The notes under the pieces were generated by a model. The model saw only the letters and a program-made list of their open reading frames with translations. It did no database searches and was not told the DNA's origin. A stretch of 36,465 nucleotides of DNA, taken from the NCBI GenBank assembly GCA_021324595.1, contig JAJPIV010000004.1, forward strand, positions 1 to 36,465, written 5' to 3'. This DNA comes from Actinomycetota bacterium (GTDB lineage: Bacteria > Actinomycetota > Actinomycetes > Streptosporangiales > Streptosporangiaceae). Numbering within the stretch: position 1 is the first letter of the stretch; every line of letters starts with the position of its first letter. Of the stretch, positions 7,923-16,644 are shown one piece after another. A program made the translations under genes and the position numbers.

Positions 7923-9539
7923 TTGAGCGAGCGGTGGGACGCGATCGTGGTGGGCGCCGGCCACAACGGCCTGGTCGCCGGGGCCCTGCTGGCCCGGGCC
8001 GGGCTGGCGACCCTGGTGCTGGAGCGCCGCGAGCTGATCGGCGGCTGCTGCGTCACCGAGGAGATCGCGCCGGGCTGCCGCGCCTCCACCACGTCCTACA
8101 TCGCGAGCATGCTCCGGCCCGAGGTGATCAGGGCGCTGGACCTGCGCGGCCGGGGGCTGCGGATGATCCCGTGCGAGCCGGCCGTCCAGGTCGCGCTCGA
8201 CGGCGGGGAGGTCGTCGCGGACTGGACCGACCCGGAGCGGACCCGGGCGGAGATCGGGAGGTTCTCGCCGCGGGACGCCCGGGCGTTCGAGGAGGCCACG
8301 GCCGAGCTGCGCCGTCTCGCCGCGTGCCTGCAGCCGCTGCTCACCGAGCTCCCGCCGGACACGAGGGCCGGCTCGTGGCGCGGTGCGGCCGAGCTGGCCC
8401 GCGTGGCCGCGCGGATGCGGGGGCTGCGCGCCGCCGACGTGGAGGGCCTGACCAGGCTGGTCTCGTCCAGCCTGGGCGAGTTCATCGACGCGCGCTTCAC
8501 CTCGCCTCAGGCCAAGGCGCTGCTGCTGGCCAACAACCTGTACGGCAAGCACGGCGGCCCGTACCAGCCCGGCACGCTGCTCGGCCTGGCGTTCCACATG
8601 CTGACCGGCGGGGACGCCGGCCGGCCGGGGTTCTTCGGGCACGTGATCGGCGGCATGGGCGCGATCAGCGAGGCGATCGCCGCGGTCGGCCGCGCGCACG
8701 GCATGCGGGTGCGGACCGGGGCGGAGGTCGGCGCGATCACGGTGCGCAACGGCCGGGCCGCCGGGGTGGCGCTGGCGGACGGCACCGAGCTGGGCGCCAG
8801 GGTCGTGCTCTCCGGAGCCGACCCGCGGCGGACGTTCCTGGGGCTCGTCGGGAAGGCGCATCTGCCGGAGGAGTTCCGCGATGCGGTCGCGGCGATCAAG
8901 ATGGACGGGCCGTGCGCCAAGGTCAACCTGATCCTTGGCGCCGAGCCGCTGGTCCTCGGGATGCCGCCGGACGCCGCGCCGGGGCGGCGGGCGCTGTTCA
9001 CCCTGCCGCCGAGCCTGCCGGTGGCCGACCTGTGCTACGACCGCGCCAAGCGCGGCGAGATCGCCGGGCCGGCTGAGCTGTTCATCGACTGCGTGGTCGC
9101 CTCCGCGGTGGACGACTCGCTGGCGCCGCCCGGCAGGCACGTGATGACCTGCTTCGTTCAGTACGTGCCGTACCGCCTGGCCCACGGCACGTGGGACGAG
9201 CGCCGCGAGGAGCTCGGGGACAAGGTGCTCGCGCGGATCGGGGCGTTCGCGCCGAACGTGCCCAGCGCCGTGGTCGCCCGGCAGGTCCTCACCCCCCTGG
9301 ACCTGGAGCGCACGTACGGCCTGACCGAGGGCAACATCTTCCACGGGGACCCGCGCCTGGACCAGCTCTTCCACATGCGCCCGGTGCCCGGCTGGGCCAG
9401 GTACGCGACCCCGGTGCGCGGGCTGTACCTGTGCGGCGCCGGGGCGCACCCGGGCGGCGGGGTGACCGGCGCGCCCGGCTACAACGCGGCCCGCCAGGTG
9501 CTCGCCGACCTCAGGCACCGCCGGCGGTGGCTGCGGTGA
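7923..9539 (+). CDS. FAD-dependent oxidoreductase, PYROXD2/phytoene-desaturase-like (copy 1)
   Basis: 538 residues from TTG 7923, chosen for the strong GGAGGG at 7911-7916 and because the FAD fold begins at once (WDAIVVGAGHNGLVAG, residues 5-17). An open frame from GTG 7827 adds 32 residues that do not look like the family and lacks a spaced ribosome site. Further motifs are LVLERRELIGGCCVTEEI and the C-terminal FAD segment GLYLCGAGAHPGGGVTGAPG. This matches the PYROXD2-like branch of the CrtI/amine-oxidase superfamily, whose bacterial substrates are largely unknown. It is the first gene of a tightly packed operon and its stop overlaps the next start as GTGA. A second, diverged copy closes the operon at 17736. 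Carotenoid desaturation is unlikely because no other crt gene is present. Confidence 0.9.
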   Translation: MSERWDAIVVGAGHNGLVAGALLARAGLATLVLERRELIGGCCVTEEIAPGCRASTTSYIASMLRPEVIRALDLRGRGLRMIPCEPAVQVALDGGEVVADWTDPERTRAEIGRFSPRDARAFEEATAELRRLAACLQPLLTELPPDTRAGSWRGAAELARVAARMRGLRAADVEGLTRLVSSSLGEFIDARFTSPQAKALLLANNLYGKHGGPYQPGTLLGLAFHMLTGGDAGRPGFFGHVIGGMGAISEAIAAVGRAHGMRVRTGAEVGAITVRNGRAAGVALADGTELGARVVLSGADPRRTFLGLVGKAHLPEEFRDAVAAIKMDGPCAKVNLILGAEPLVLGMPPDAAPGRRALFTLPPSLPVADLCYDRAKRGEIAGPAELFIDCVVASAVDDSLAPPGRHVMTCFVQYVPYRLAHGTWDERREELGDKVLARIGAFAPNVPSAVVARQVLTPLDLERTYGLTEGNIFHGDPRLDQLFHMRPVPGWARYATPVRGLYLCGAGAHPGGGVTGAPGYNAARQVLADLRHRRRWLR

Positions 9540-10708
9540 GCGCGGGGCCCGCCAGTGACGTGCTGGTCGTCGGCGCGGGCGTGATCGGCGCCTCGGCCGC
9601 GTTCTGGCTCGCCGAGCTGGGGGCCGGGCGGGTCACGGTGGTGGACCGCGGCGGCGCGGGCTCGGGGATGTCGGCCAGGTCCTCCGCGCTGGTGCGGATG
9701 CACTACACCTTCCCGCCCGAGGTCGACCTGGCCGTGCTCAGCGACGCGATGTTCGACGCCTGGACCGACCTGACCGGGCGGCCCGCGTGCGTGCGCCGCA
9801 CCGGCTTCGTCCGGCTCGTTCACCCTCATGAGGAGGGGCTGCTGCGCGCGAACGTCGCGATGCAGCGGCGGCGCGGGGCGCGGGCCGAGGTCATCGGCCC
9901 CGCCGAGCTCGCCAGGATCGCGCCCGGCATGCGCGCCGACGGCGTCGGGTGCGCCGCCTGGGAGCCGCGCGGCGGCTACGGCGATGGCGCGGTCGTCGCC
10001 GGCGACCTGCTCGGCGCCGCCCGGGAGCGCGGGGTGCGCTACCTGCCCCGAACGCCGGTCCGGGCGCTGGTCACCGCCCGCGGCCGGGTCACCGGGGCGC
10101 TGACCGGGGCGGGGACACTGCACGCCGGGACCATCCTGCTCGCCTGCGGCGTGTGGACGCCGCCCCTGCTCGCCACGGCCGGGGTCGAGCTGCCGATCGA
10201 GAACGAGCTGCACAAGGTCGCGATCGTCGCCCACCGGCCGGGCGCGGGGGCGAGGGTGGCCTGCATCGACTCGGTCACGGCGACGTACTTCCGCCCGGAG
10301 TCCGGCGGCACGAGGACGCTGATCGGCGCGTTCACCGGGCCCCGGGGCGCCGACCCGGACGCGGTCCCCGAGTCGGCGGCGCCCGGGGAGGTGGCCGGGC
10401 TGGTCGGGGCCGCGGCGCGGCGGGTGCCCGCGCTGGCCGAGGCGGGCATCGCCCGCGGCGTCACCGGGGTCTACGACATGACCCCGGACGCGCGGCCGAT
10501 GCTCGGCCCGGTGCCGGGCGCGGACGGGCTGATCCTCGCGGCCGGGTTCTCCGGCATGGGGTTCAAGATCGCGCCCGCGGTCGGCGAGGCGCTCGCCGGC
10601 CTGATCACCACCGGCAGGGCGTCTCACGTGGACCTGTGGCCGTTCCGGCCAGGCCGGTTCGCCGACGGCGAGCCGATCAGGCCGGAGCACGCCTACTGCG
10701 ACGACTGA
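9536..10708 (+). CDS. DAO-family FAD oxidoreductase (glycine/D-amino acid oxidase-like)
   Basis: 390 residues from GTG 9536, which overlaps the previous stop. The N-terminal Rossmann motif is DVLVVGAGVIGASAAFWLAE (GAGVIG at 13-18), followed by GGAGSGMSARSSALVRMHY. The C-terminal part has GVTGVYDMTPDARPMLGPV and GLILAAGFSGMGFKIAPAVGE, the usual second FAD-binding end of DAO proteins such as sarcosine oxidase beta, dimethylglycine oxidase and proline dehydrogenase-like enzymes. The family removes hydride from a C-N bond of an amine or amino acid, often with oxidative demethylation or deamination. No tetrahydrofolate-binding GcvT domain is fused, so it is a stand-alone flavoprotein. Its place between a PYROXD2-like enzyme and a Rieske oxygenase suggests a step in breakdown of an imported nitrogen compound. 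Confidence 0.9.
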   Translation: MSAGPASDVLVVGAGVIGASAAFWLAELGAGRVTVVDRGGAGSGMSARSSALVRMHYTFPPEVDLAVLSDAMFDAWTDLTGRPACVRRTGFVRLVHPHEEGLLRANVAMQRRRGARAEVIGPAELARIAPGMRADGVGCAAWEPRGGYGDGAVVAGDLLGAARERGVRYLPRTPVRALVTARGRVTGALTGAGTLHAGTILLACGVWTPPLLATAGVELPIENELHKVAIVAHRPGAGARVACIDSVTATYFRPESGGTRTLIGAFTGPRGADPDAVPESAAPGEVAGLVGAAARRVPALAEAGIARGVTGVYDMTPDARPMLGPVPGADGLILAAGFSGMGFKIAPAVGEALAGLITTGRASHVDLWPFRPGRFADGEPIRPEHAYCDD

Positions 10709-10754
10709 ACGCGGACGGGCGGCCTGCCGGCCGGCCGGGCACAGGGAGGACGAG

Positions 10755-11993
10755 GTGCGGGCAACCGAGCGGACGGGCGGCGGGCGGGCGCGCACCGGGG
10801 TGGCCCCGCCGGGCGCAGACGGCGGCGTTCCCCTGGCGCGGAGCCTTCCCGGAGCGAGCTACACCGACGAGGGCCTGTTCCGGCGGGAACGTGAGGCGGT
10901 CCTGTACCGGGACTGGTTCTGCGTCGGGCGCGCCGAAATGCTCGCCGGCCCCGGCGAGTACCTGGTGGCCGACGTCGCCGGGGAGAGCGTGATCGTCGTC
11001 CGCGGCGGCGACGGGCGCCTGCGGTGCTTCTACAACCTGTGCCGGCACCGCGGGTCGCGGCTGGTGCCGCCCGCGGCGGGCGGGCGGCCCGGCGGCGGCC
11101 CGGCGGAGCCGGACGCGACCTGCGGCGCCGGCCGCGCCGGGCACGGCCGCTTCGCCGGCGCGATCCGCTGCCCGTACCACGCCTGGACCTACGGCCTGGA
11201 CGGCAGCCTGCGCTCGGCGCCGTTCCTGCCCGACCTGCGCCAGCACCGCGCCAAGCTGGCCCTGCACCCAGTCGAGGTGGACACCTGGGGCGGGTTCGTG
11301 TTCGCGCGGCTGGAGCCGGGCGCGGGGGGACCACTCGCGGCGCGCCTCGGGCGCATCCCGGCCCGGCTGGCCAGGTACCCCCTCGCCGGCCTGCGGACCG
11401 GCGCCACGCTGCGCTATGAGGTCGCGGCGAACTGGAAGGTGATCGTCGAGAACTACAACGAGTGCTATCACTGCGGCCCGGTCCATCCGGAGCTGTGCGA
11501 CCTCGTGCCCGCGTTCGCGCGCGGCGGCGCCGGGCTGGACTGGGACGCGGGCGTGCCGCACCGGGACGGCGCCTACACGTTCACGGCGACCGGCACCACC
11601 CGGCGCGCGCCGTTCCCCGGCCTGTCGGAGGCCGAGCTGAACCGGCACAAGGGCGAACTCATCCTGCCCAACCTGATGATCAGCCTGTCCGCCGACCACG
11701 TGGCCGCGTTCACGCTCTGGCCCCGCTCGGCCGGGCGCACCACCGTCATCTGCGACTTCCTGTTCCACCCTGACGAGATCGCCAGGCCGGACTTCGACCC
11801 GTCCGACGCCGTCCGCTTCTGGGACCTGGTGAACCGGCAGGACTGGCGGATCTGCGAGCTGGTCCAGGACGGAATGACCTCGCGGAGGTTCGCCGCGGGC
11901 TACCTGGCGCCGATGGAGGAGCCGAGCGCGGACGTCGGCAGGTACGTGGCCCGGCTGCTTGACCCATCTGCTGCCCACGAAGGAGGCGAGTGA
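10755..11993 (+). CDS. Rieske non-heme iron oxygenase, alpha subunit
   Basis: 412 residues from GTG 10755 with GGAGG five bases upstream. The Rieske [2Fe-2S] ligands are Cys96 and His98 (CRHRG) and Cys139 and His142 (CPYHAW). The catalytic iron site reads ENYNECYHCGPVHPEL, with His239 and His244, and Asp363 in RQDWRICELVQDG as probable third ligand. This form resembles the choline/glycine-betaine/carnitine oxygenase-like branch more than aromatic dioxygenases, but substrate assignment is inference. The stretch between the two Rieske ligand pairs is 40 residues, longer than the roughly 15-20 usual, and is filled with Gly/Pro/Ala-rich sequence. No ferredoxin, reductase or beta subunit gene is in the operon, so electrons must come from elsewhere. 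The substrate-binding lipoprotein gene follows after three bases. Confidence 0.92.
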   Translation: MRATERTGGGRARTGVAPPGADGGVPLARSLPGASYTDEGLFRREREAVLYRDWFCVGRAEMLAGPGEYLVADVAGESVIVVRGGDGRLRCFYNLCRHRGSRLVPPAAGGRPGGGPAEPDATCGAGRAGHGRFAGAIRCPYHAWTYGLDGSLRSAPFLPDLRQHRAKLALHPVEVDTWGGFVFARLEPGAGGPLAARLGRIPARLARYPLAGLRTGATLRYEVAANWKVIVENYNECYHCGPVHPELCDLVPAFARGGAGLDWDAGVPHRDGAYTFTATGTTRRAPFPGLSEAELNRHKGELILPNLMISLSADHVAAFTLWPRSAGRTTVICDFLFHPDEIARPDFDPSDAVRFWDLVNRQDWRICELVQDGMTSRRFAAGYLAPMEEPSADVGRYVARLLDPSAAHEGGE

Positions 11994-11996
11994 CCG

Positions 11997-13778
11997 ATGG
12001 CGCGTCGCGGCACAGGCAGGCCGCATGGCGGCCGACCGGGGGGAGGACGGCCCGGGGGGAGCACCGTCGGCCCGGGCGGGCTGGGGCGGCGCGCCTTCCT
12101 CGGCCTCGCCGGGGCGGCGGGCGCGGCCGGGGCGGCGGGCGTCGCCGCCCCGCTGCTGGCGGCCTGCTCGCAGGCGGCTAGCGGCCCGGCCGGGCCGGCC
12201 GGGGGCGGCGTCCGGATCGGGGAGTACGTGCCCGGCCCGCAGCCCGTCTCTGGCGGCCGGCGCGGCGGCACGGTCAACGTGGTCTGGTCCGATCCGCCCG
12301 ACTCGTTCGACCCGGCGGTCGGCTCGAACCTGACCGCCTGGGACTGCATCACCGAGCTGGTCTTCTTCGGCGCCCTGATGGCCTACGACAGGCAGTTCGG
12401 CGGGCCGGTGCCGAACCTGGCAGCGGCGCCGCCGCGGGTGAGCCCGGACGGCACCACGCTGACGTTCCGCATCAAGCCGGACGTGCGGTTCCACAACGGC
12501 CGGGCGATCGTTGCCGGGGACTTCGCCTACTCCTGGCAGCGCCTCCTGGACCCCAAGCTCGCCTCGTGGGGCGCCAGCTACCTGTCCTCCGTGGTCGGCG
12601 CCGACGCGGTGATGGCGGGCAAGGCGGCGCACCTGGACGGAGTCGAGGCTCCCGACGACGCCACGCTCGCCGTGCACCTGACCGCGCCGGACTTCACGAT
12701 CCTCAACGCGCTCGCGCTGCCGATCACCGCCCCGGTGCCGCGGGAGGAGGTCGAGCGGCTCGGGAACGTCAGGTTCGGCCAGACTCCCGTCGGCTACGGG
12801 CCGTTCCGGATCGTCTCCTACGACGGCGCGGGGCAGACCGCGAGGTTCGAGCGGGATCCGCGCTACTTCTACCCGGGCCTGCCGTACCTCAGCGCGGTCG
12901 AGTACCACTGGGGCGCCGACCCTCAGATCCAGCTCCTGCAGCTGGAGCACGGAGTCGCCGACATCATCGGGAGCGGCATCCCGTCCTCCATCGCCGGGCA
13001 GGTGCTCGCCTCCCCGGCGCTGCGCCCGCTCGCCCGGTCCTTCCCCTCGCCCGGCAACATCTGGCTGACCATGTACCCGTCGACCGAGCCGGCGTTCGGC
13101 GACCGCGCGGTCAGGCAGGCGCTGAACTGGGCGGTGGACCGTGCCGCCCTCGGCCGGGTGACCTACGGGACCGCGACTCCGTGGGGGGCGCCGTTCCCCG
13201 CCCACCTGGCCGACTTCACGAGCGTGTTCCAGCCCTACGGCTACGATCCGGCCCGGGCCAGGCGGCTGCTCGCGCAGGCCGGCTACCGCCGCGGGCTGTC
13301 GTTCACCCTGACCGTCTCCTCCGCCGACCCCTTCCCGGCGATCGCCCAGGTCATCCAGGAGCAGTTCGCCGCGGTCGGCGTCGGCGTCACCCTCAACCAG
13401 GTCTCCAGCAACGCGCTGTACAGCCTGGAATCCGCCCAGCAGGGCGGCGCCCGGCGGCTGGCCATGTCCGCCGACGACTGGTACATGGTCCAGCCGACCC
13501 CCGCCGACGAGGTCGACGCGATCTACGTGACCGGCGGGTCGAGCAACTACTGCGGCTATTCCAACCGCGAGGTGGACAGCCTCGCCGGGCGGGCCAGGCG
13601 GACGTTCGACCCCATCGCCCGGAACCGGATCTACGCCCAGATCCAGCGGCTGATCGGGGAGGACGCGCCGTTCGTGTTCCTGGCCTCGACCGACTGGCTG
13701 GCCGGGGTCTCCCGCCGCGTCGGCAACTACCACTACCGGGGCGAGACGTACAGCTACTACGACCGGATGTGGGTGTAG
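11997..13778 (+). CDS. ABC transporter substrate-binding lipoprotein (SBP_bac_5 family)
   Basis: 593 residues from ATG 11997 with AGGAGG at 11981-11986. The N-terminus has a twin-arginine signal (GRRAFLGLAG, Arg31-Arg32), an Ala/Gly-rich hydrophobic stretch and a lipobox LAAC with Cys57, so it is probably exported folded by Tat and lipid-anchored outside. The mature part has the family-5 pattern: GGTVNVVWSDPPDSFDPA, then LTFRIKPDVRFHNGR, and RAVRQALNWAVDRAALG. Members bind oligopeptides, dipeptides, nickel, opines or other small nitrogen compounds, so the ligand is open. Two permeases and two ATPases follow directly, giving a complete importer. Ligand identity would define the pathway of the whole operon. 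Confidence 0.95.
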   Translation: MARRGTGRPHGGRPGGGRPGGSTVGPGGLGRRAFLGLAGAAGAAGAAGVAAPLLAACSQAASGPAGPAGGGVRIGEYVPGPQPVSGGRRGGTVNVVWSDPPDSFDPAVGSNLTAWDCITELVFFGALMAYDRQFGGPVPNLAAAPPRVSPDGTTLTFRIKPDVRFHNGRAIVAGDFAYSWQRLLDPKLASWGASYLSSVVGADAVMAGKAAHLDGVEAPDDATLAVHLTAPDFTILNALALPITAPVPREEVERLGNVRFGQTPVGYGPFRIVSYDGAGQTARFERDPRYFYPGLPYLSAVEYHWGADPQIQLLQLEHGVADIIGSGIPSSIAGQVLASPALRPLARSFPSPGNIWLTMYPSTEPAFGDRAVRQALNWAVDRAALGRVTYGTATPWGAPFPAHLADFTSVFQPYGYDPARARRLLAQAGYRRGLSFTLTVSSADPFPAIAQVIQEQFAAVGVGVTLNQVSSNALYSLESAQQGGARRLAMSADDWYMVQPTPADEVDAIYVTGGSSNYCGYSNREVDSLAGRARRTFDPIARNRIYAQIQRLIGEDAPFVFLASTDWLAGVSRRVGNYHYRGETYSYYDRMWV

Positions 13779-13781
13779 CCG

Positions 13782-14705
13782 GTGGCGGTGACCGCGCCGG
13801 GCCGCCGGCCCGGCCAGGGGGCGAGGCCGGGCCGGGCGGGGGAGGCCGCCGTGGCCGGCCGCCCGGCCGGCCGGCGGCCCTGGCAGCTGCTGGCCGGGAC
13901 GGCGGTGCTGGCCGCGTTCGCGGCGCTCGCCGTGGCGGCGCCGCTGGCCGGCAGCCCGCTGCGCCCGGACCTGACGCGCGGGCTCACCCCGACCGGGCTG
14001 CCGGTCGGGCCGAGCGCGCGCTACCCGCTCGGGACCGACCTGCTCGGCCGGGACGAGCTGGCCAGGCTCGCCTACGGCGTGCGGGTCTCGCTGACCGTCG
14101 CGATCGCGTCCAACATCGCCTCGATCGCGATCGGCGCGGCGGTCGGGCTGGTGGCCGGGTTCTTCCGGGGGCCGGCCGAGCAGGTGCTGATGCGGCTCAC
14201 CGATGTCGGGCTCGCGCTGCCATACACGCTGGCCGGCCTGGTCATCGCGGCGATCATGCCCGCGGGGCTGACCCGCGTGATCGTGATCATCACAGCGCTC
14301 TTCTGGTCCTACCCCGCCAGGCTGGTCTACGGTGAGGTGCTCAGGCTGCGCCGCCGCGGCTTCGTGGAGGCCGGCGAGGCCATGGGGGCGAGCGGGCTGG
14401 CGGTCGTGCGCCGTCACCTCCTCCCGCAGGTCACCTCGCTGATGCTCGCGTACTCGCCGCTCAACGCCGCGTCCGCGGTCGCGTTCGAGGCCACGCTCTC
14501 CTACCTGAACGCGGGGATCAACCCGCCGGCCCCCTCGCTCGGCAACATGATCTCCGACGGCCAGGCCGCGATCACCTACCGGCCGCTGCTCGTGATCGCC
14601 CCGGGCCTGGCGGTCATGGCGCTCACCCTGGCGTTCCTGCTCGTGGGCGAGGGGATGAAGACGCGCGACCCCGACGCCAGGAGGCTGTCATGGCTCGGGC
14701 GATGA
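13782..14705 (+). CDS. ABC transporter permease, DppC-like
   Basis: 307 residues from GTG 13782, three bases after the lipoprotein stop. A basic, Pro/Arg-rich N-terminal tail of about 30 residues precedes the first membrane helix (LLAGTAVLAAFAALAVAA). The periplasmic segment HPLGTDLLGRD-like sequence is present as YPLGTDLLGRDELARLAYG, a hallmark of the DppC/OppC subfamily. The cytoplasmic EAA loop that contacts the ATPase is VEAGEAMGASGLAVVRRHLL. About six helices are visible. The DppC-type gene precedes the DppB-type gene here, the reverse of the usual dppBC order. Its 3' end overlaps the next start by 16 bases, so translation is coupled. Confidence 0.93.
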   Translation: MAVTAPGRRPGQGARPGRAGEAAVAGRPAGRRPWQLLAGTAVLAAFAALAVAAPLAGSPLRPDLTRGLTPTGLPVGPSARYPLGTDLLGRDELARLAYGVRVSLTVAIASNIASIAIGAAVGLVAGFFRGPAEQVLMRLTDVGLALPYTLAGLVIAAIMPAGLTRVIVIITALFWSYPARLVYGEVLRLRRRGFVEAGEAMGASGLAVVRRHLLPQVTSLMLAYSPLNAASAVAFEATLSYLNAGINPPAPSLGNMISDGQAAITYRPLLVIAPGLAVMALTLAFLLVGEGMKTRDPDARRLSWLGR

Positions 14706-15607
14706 TGCGCCGCCTGGTGTTCGGGCTGATCGCCGTGACCGGGGTCGCGGTGCTGGCCTTCCTGCTGGAGTTCGTCGTGCCCGGCGATCCGGCCCGGGCG
14801 ATCGCGCCGCGCGCCCAGAGCGCCGCGGTGCTCGCCAACATCCGCGCCCAGCTCCACCTCAACCAGCCGCTGGTGGTGCAGTTCGCCAGCTACTTCGGGA
14901 ACCTGCTCCACGGTGACCTGGGCATGTCGTACGTGCAGCGCCAGCCGGTCGCGGCGCTGATCGGGCCGAGGCTGGCCGACACGGGCGCGCTGGCGCTGGC
15001 CGGAGTGCTCGCCGAGGTCCTGATCGGGGGCACCCTCGGCGTGCTCGCCGCCCGGCACGACCGGGTCCGGGCCGCTGTCGGCGCGGTCAACCTGGTGCTC
15101 CTCGCCGTGCCGGTGTTCGTCCTCGGCCTGGTCCTGCTGCTGGTGTTCGGATACCAGCTCGGGCTGGCGCCGGTGGCCGGCGGGGCCGGGCCGGCTCAGA
15201 TCGTGCTCCCCGCGCTGACCCTGGGGCTGATCGGAGCGCCCTGGTACGCGCAGATCGTCGCCGACCAGGTGCAGGAGGCGCTCGCCTCGAACTGGGTCCG
15301 CACGGCCGTCGGCAAGGGGCTCCGCGACGGGTACATCCTGCGGCGGCACGTGCTGCGCAACGTCCTCTCGCCGGTCCTCACGATGGCCGGGATGGACCTC
15401 GGCTCCTACCTGTCGGGCGTGGTCACGGTCGAGGTCGTCTTCGTCTGGCCCGGGATCGGCCTGCTCGCCTACAACGCCCTGCAGAACCTGGACCGGCCGG
15501 TGGTGATGGGCACGGTGATCGTCGGCGCCGTCGCCGTCGTGGCCTTCAACCTGCTCGCCGACCTGGCGCGGATGCTGGCCGACCCCCGGGCCAGGGAGGA
15601 GGCGTGA
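14690..15607 (+). CDS. ABC transporter permease, DppB-like
   Basis: 305 residues from ATG 14690, with AGGAGG about six bases upstream inside the preceding gene. The first helix is LVFGLIAVTGVAVLAFLLEF, followed by the DppB-type FVVPGDPARAI and the loop YFGNLLHGDLGMSYVQRQPV. The EAA-type loop is NWVRTAVGKGLRDGYILRRH, and the C-terminal segment VVTVEVVFVWPGIGLLAYNA is strongly conserved in DppB/OppB. Six helices are visible. Together with the DppC-like protein it forms the membrane pore of the importer. Its stop overlaps the GTG/ATG start of the next ATPase gene. Confidence 0.93.
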   Translation: MARAMMRRLVFGLIAVTGVAVLAFLLEFVVPGDPARAIAPRAQSAAVLANIRAQLHLNQPLVVQFASYFGNLLHGDLGMSYVQRQPVAALIGPRLADTGALALAGVLAEVLIGGTLGVLAARHDRVRAAVGAVNLVLLAVPVFVLGLVLLLVFGYQLGLAPVAGGAGPAQIVLPALTLGLIGAPWYAQIVADQVQEALASNWVRTAVGKGLRDGYILRRHVLRNVLSPVLTMAGMDLGSYLSGVVTVEVVFVWPGIGLLAYNALQNLDRPVVMGTVIVGAVAVVAFNLLADLARMLADPRAREEA

Positions 15608-16644
15608 TGCCCGGGGACGCCGGCCGGCCGGCCGCCCTGATGGCCCGGGACGTCAGCGTCCGCTACGGCCCGGTTCGCGCGGTCAGGGAAGCGAGCCTGA
15701 CGGTCGGCGCCGGGCAGGCGGTGGCGCTGATCGGCGAGACGGGCAGCGGGAAGAGCTCGCTGGCGTTCGCGGTGGCCCGGCTGCTGCCCCGGTCGGCGCG
15801 GGTCACCGGCCGGGTGGAGATCGCGGGCACCGACGTGCTGGCGGCGGACTGGCGCCGCTTCCGCGGCGAGCGCGCCCGGCTGCTCGGCTGCGTGGCCCAG
15901 GACGCGATGGCCGCGCTCAACCCGGTGCTGCCGGTGGGCAGGCAGGTCGGCGAGCTGTTCGCGGTGCACGCCGGGATGGGCCGGCGGCAGGCGGCCGCGG
16001 CCGCGTCCGCGGCGCTCGCCTCGGTGCGGATCGACCACCCCGAGGCGGTGGCCAGGCTCTACCCGCACCAGCTGTCCGGCGGGATGCGCCAGCGGGTGAT
16101 GGTCGCGATGGCGCTGGCGCTCCGCCCGCCGCTGGTCGTCGCGGACGAGCCGACCACGGCGCTCGACGTCTCCACCCAGGCGGAGATCCTCGGCCTGGTC
16201 GCCGAGCTGCGGGAGCGGGTGGGCTCCGGCCTGCTGTGGATCACCCACGACATCGGGGTGGTGGCCGAGCTGGCGGACTGGGCGGCGGTGATGTACGCCG
16301 GGCGGATCGTCGAGACCGGGCCGGTCGAGGCGATATTCGACGCCCCCGCCCATCCGTACACCGAAGGGCTGCTGCTGACCAGGCGGGACCTGCGGTCCGG
16401 CGCGCCCGGCTCGCCGCTGTTCCAGATCCCGGGCGCGCCGCCGGCCCGCCCGGACGAGGCGCCCGGCTGCCCCTTCATGCCGCGCTGCCCCCGGGCCACG
16501 GCCGTGTGCGCCGCGCGCGAGCCGCCGCTGCTGCCGCTGGCCGGGCGCGGCGAGGCCGGTCACCAGGCCGCCTGCCACCATCCGGCCCCGCCCGGTGCCC
16601 CCCCGGCCCCGGCCCCGGCGCGGGCACGGACGGCGGCGCCGTGA
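15604..16644 (+). CDS. ABC transporter ATPase, DppD/OppD-like
   Basis: 346 residues from GTG 15604 (ATG 15607 directly follows and is equally possible) with GGGAGGAGG just upstream. Walker A is GETGSGKS at 44-51, the Q-loop is VAQDAMAALNP, the signature is LSGGMRQR, Walker B is LVVADEPT and the switch is ITHD. The C-terminal oligopeptide-transporter extension contains the Cys pattern CPFMPRCPRATAVC plus a later Cys in AACHH. A corresponding Cys-rich end holds an iron-sulphur cluster in the mycobacterial OppD. Translation is coupled at both ends by overlaps. It energises the importer with the DppF-like partner. Confidence 0.94.
   Translation: MMPGDAGRPAALMARDVSVRYGPVRAVREASLTVGAGQAVALIGETGSGKSSLAFAVARLLPRSARVTGRVEIAGTDVLAADWRRFRGERARLLGCVAQDAMAALNPVLPVGRQVGELFAVHAGMGRRQAAAAASAALASVRIDHPEAVARLYPHQLSGGMRQRVMVAMALALRPPLVVADEPTTALDVSTQAEILGLVAELRERVGSGLLWITHDIGVVAELADWAAVMYAGRIVETGPVEAIFDAPAHPYTEGLLLTRRDLRSGAPGSPLFQIPGAPPARPDEAPGCPFMPRCPRATAVCAAREPPLLPLAGRGEAGHQAACHHPAPPGAPPAPAPARARTAAP

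Noticed and set aside
10677-14417. 1246-codon reverse-strand open frame
   Set aside because: It lies antisense to the Rieske, binding-protein and permease genes; long stop-free antisense frames are normal at this GC content.
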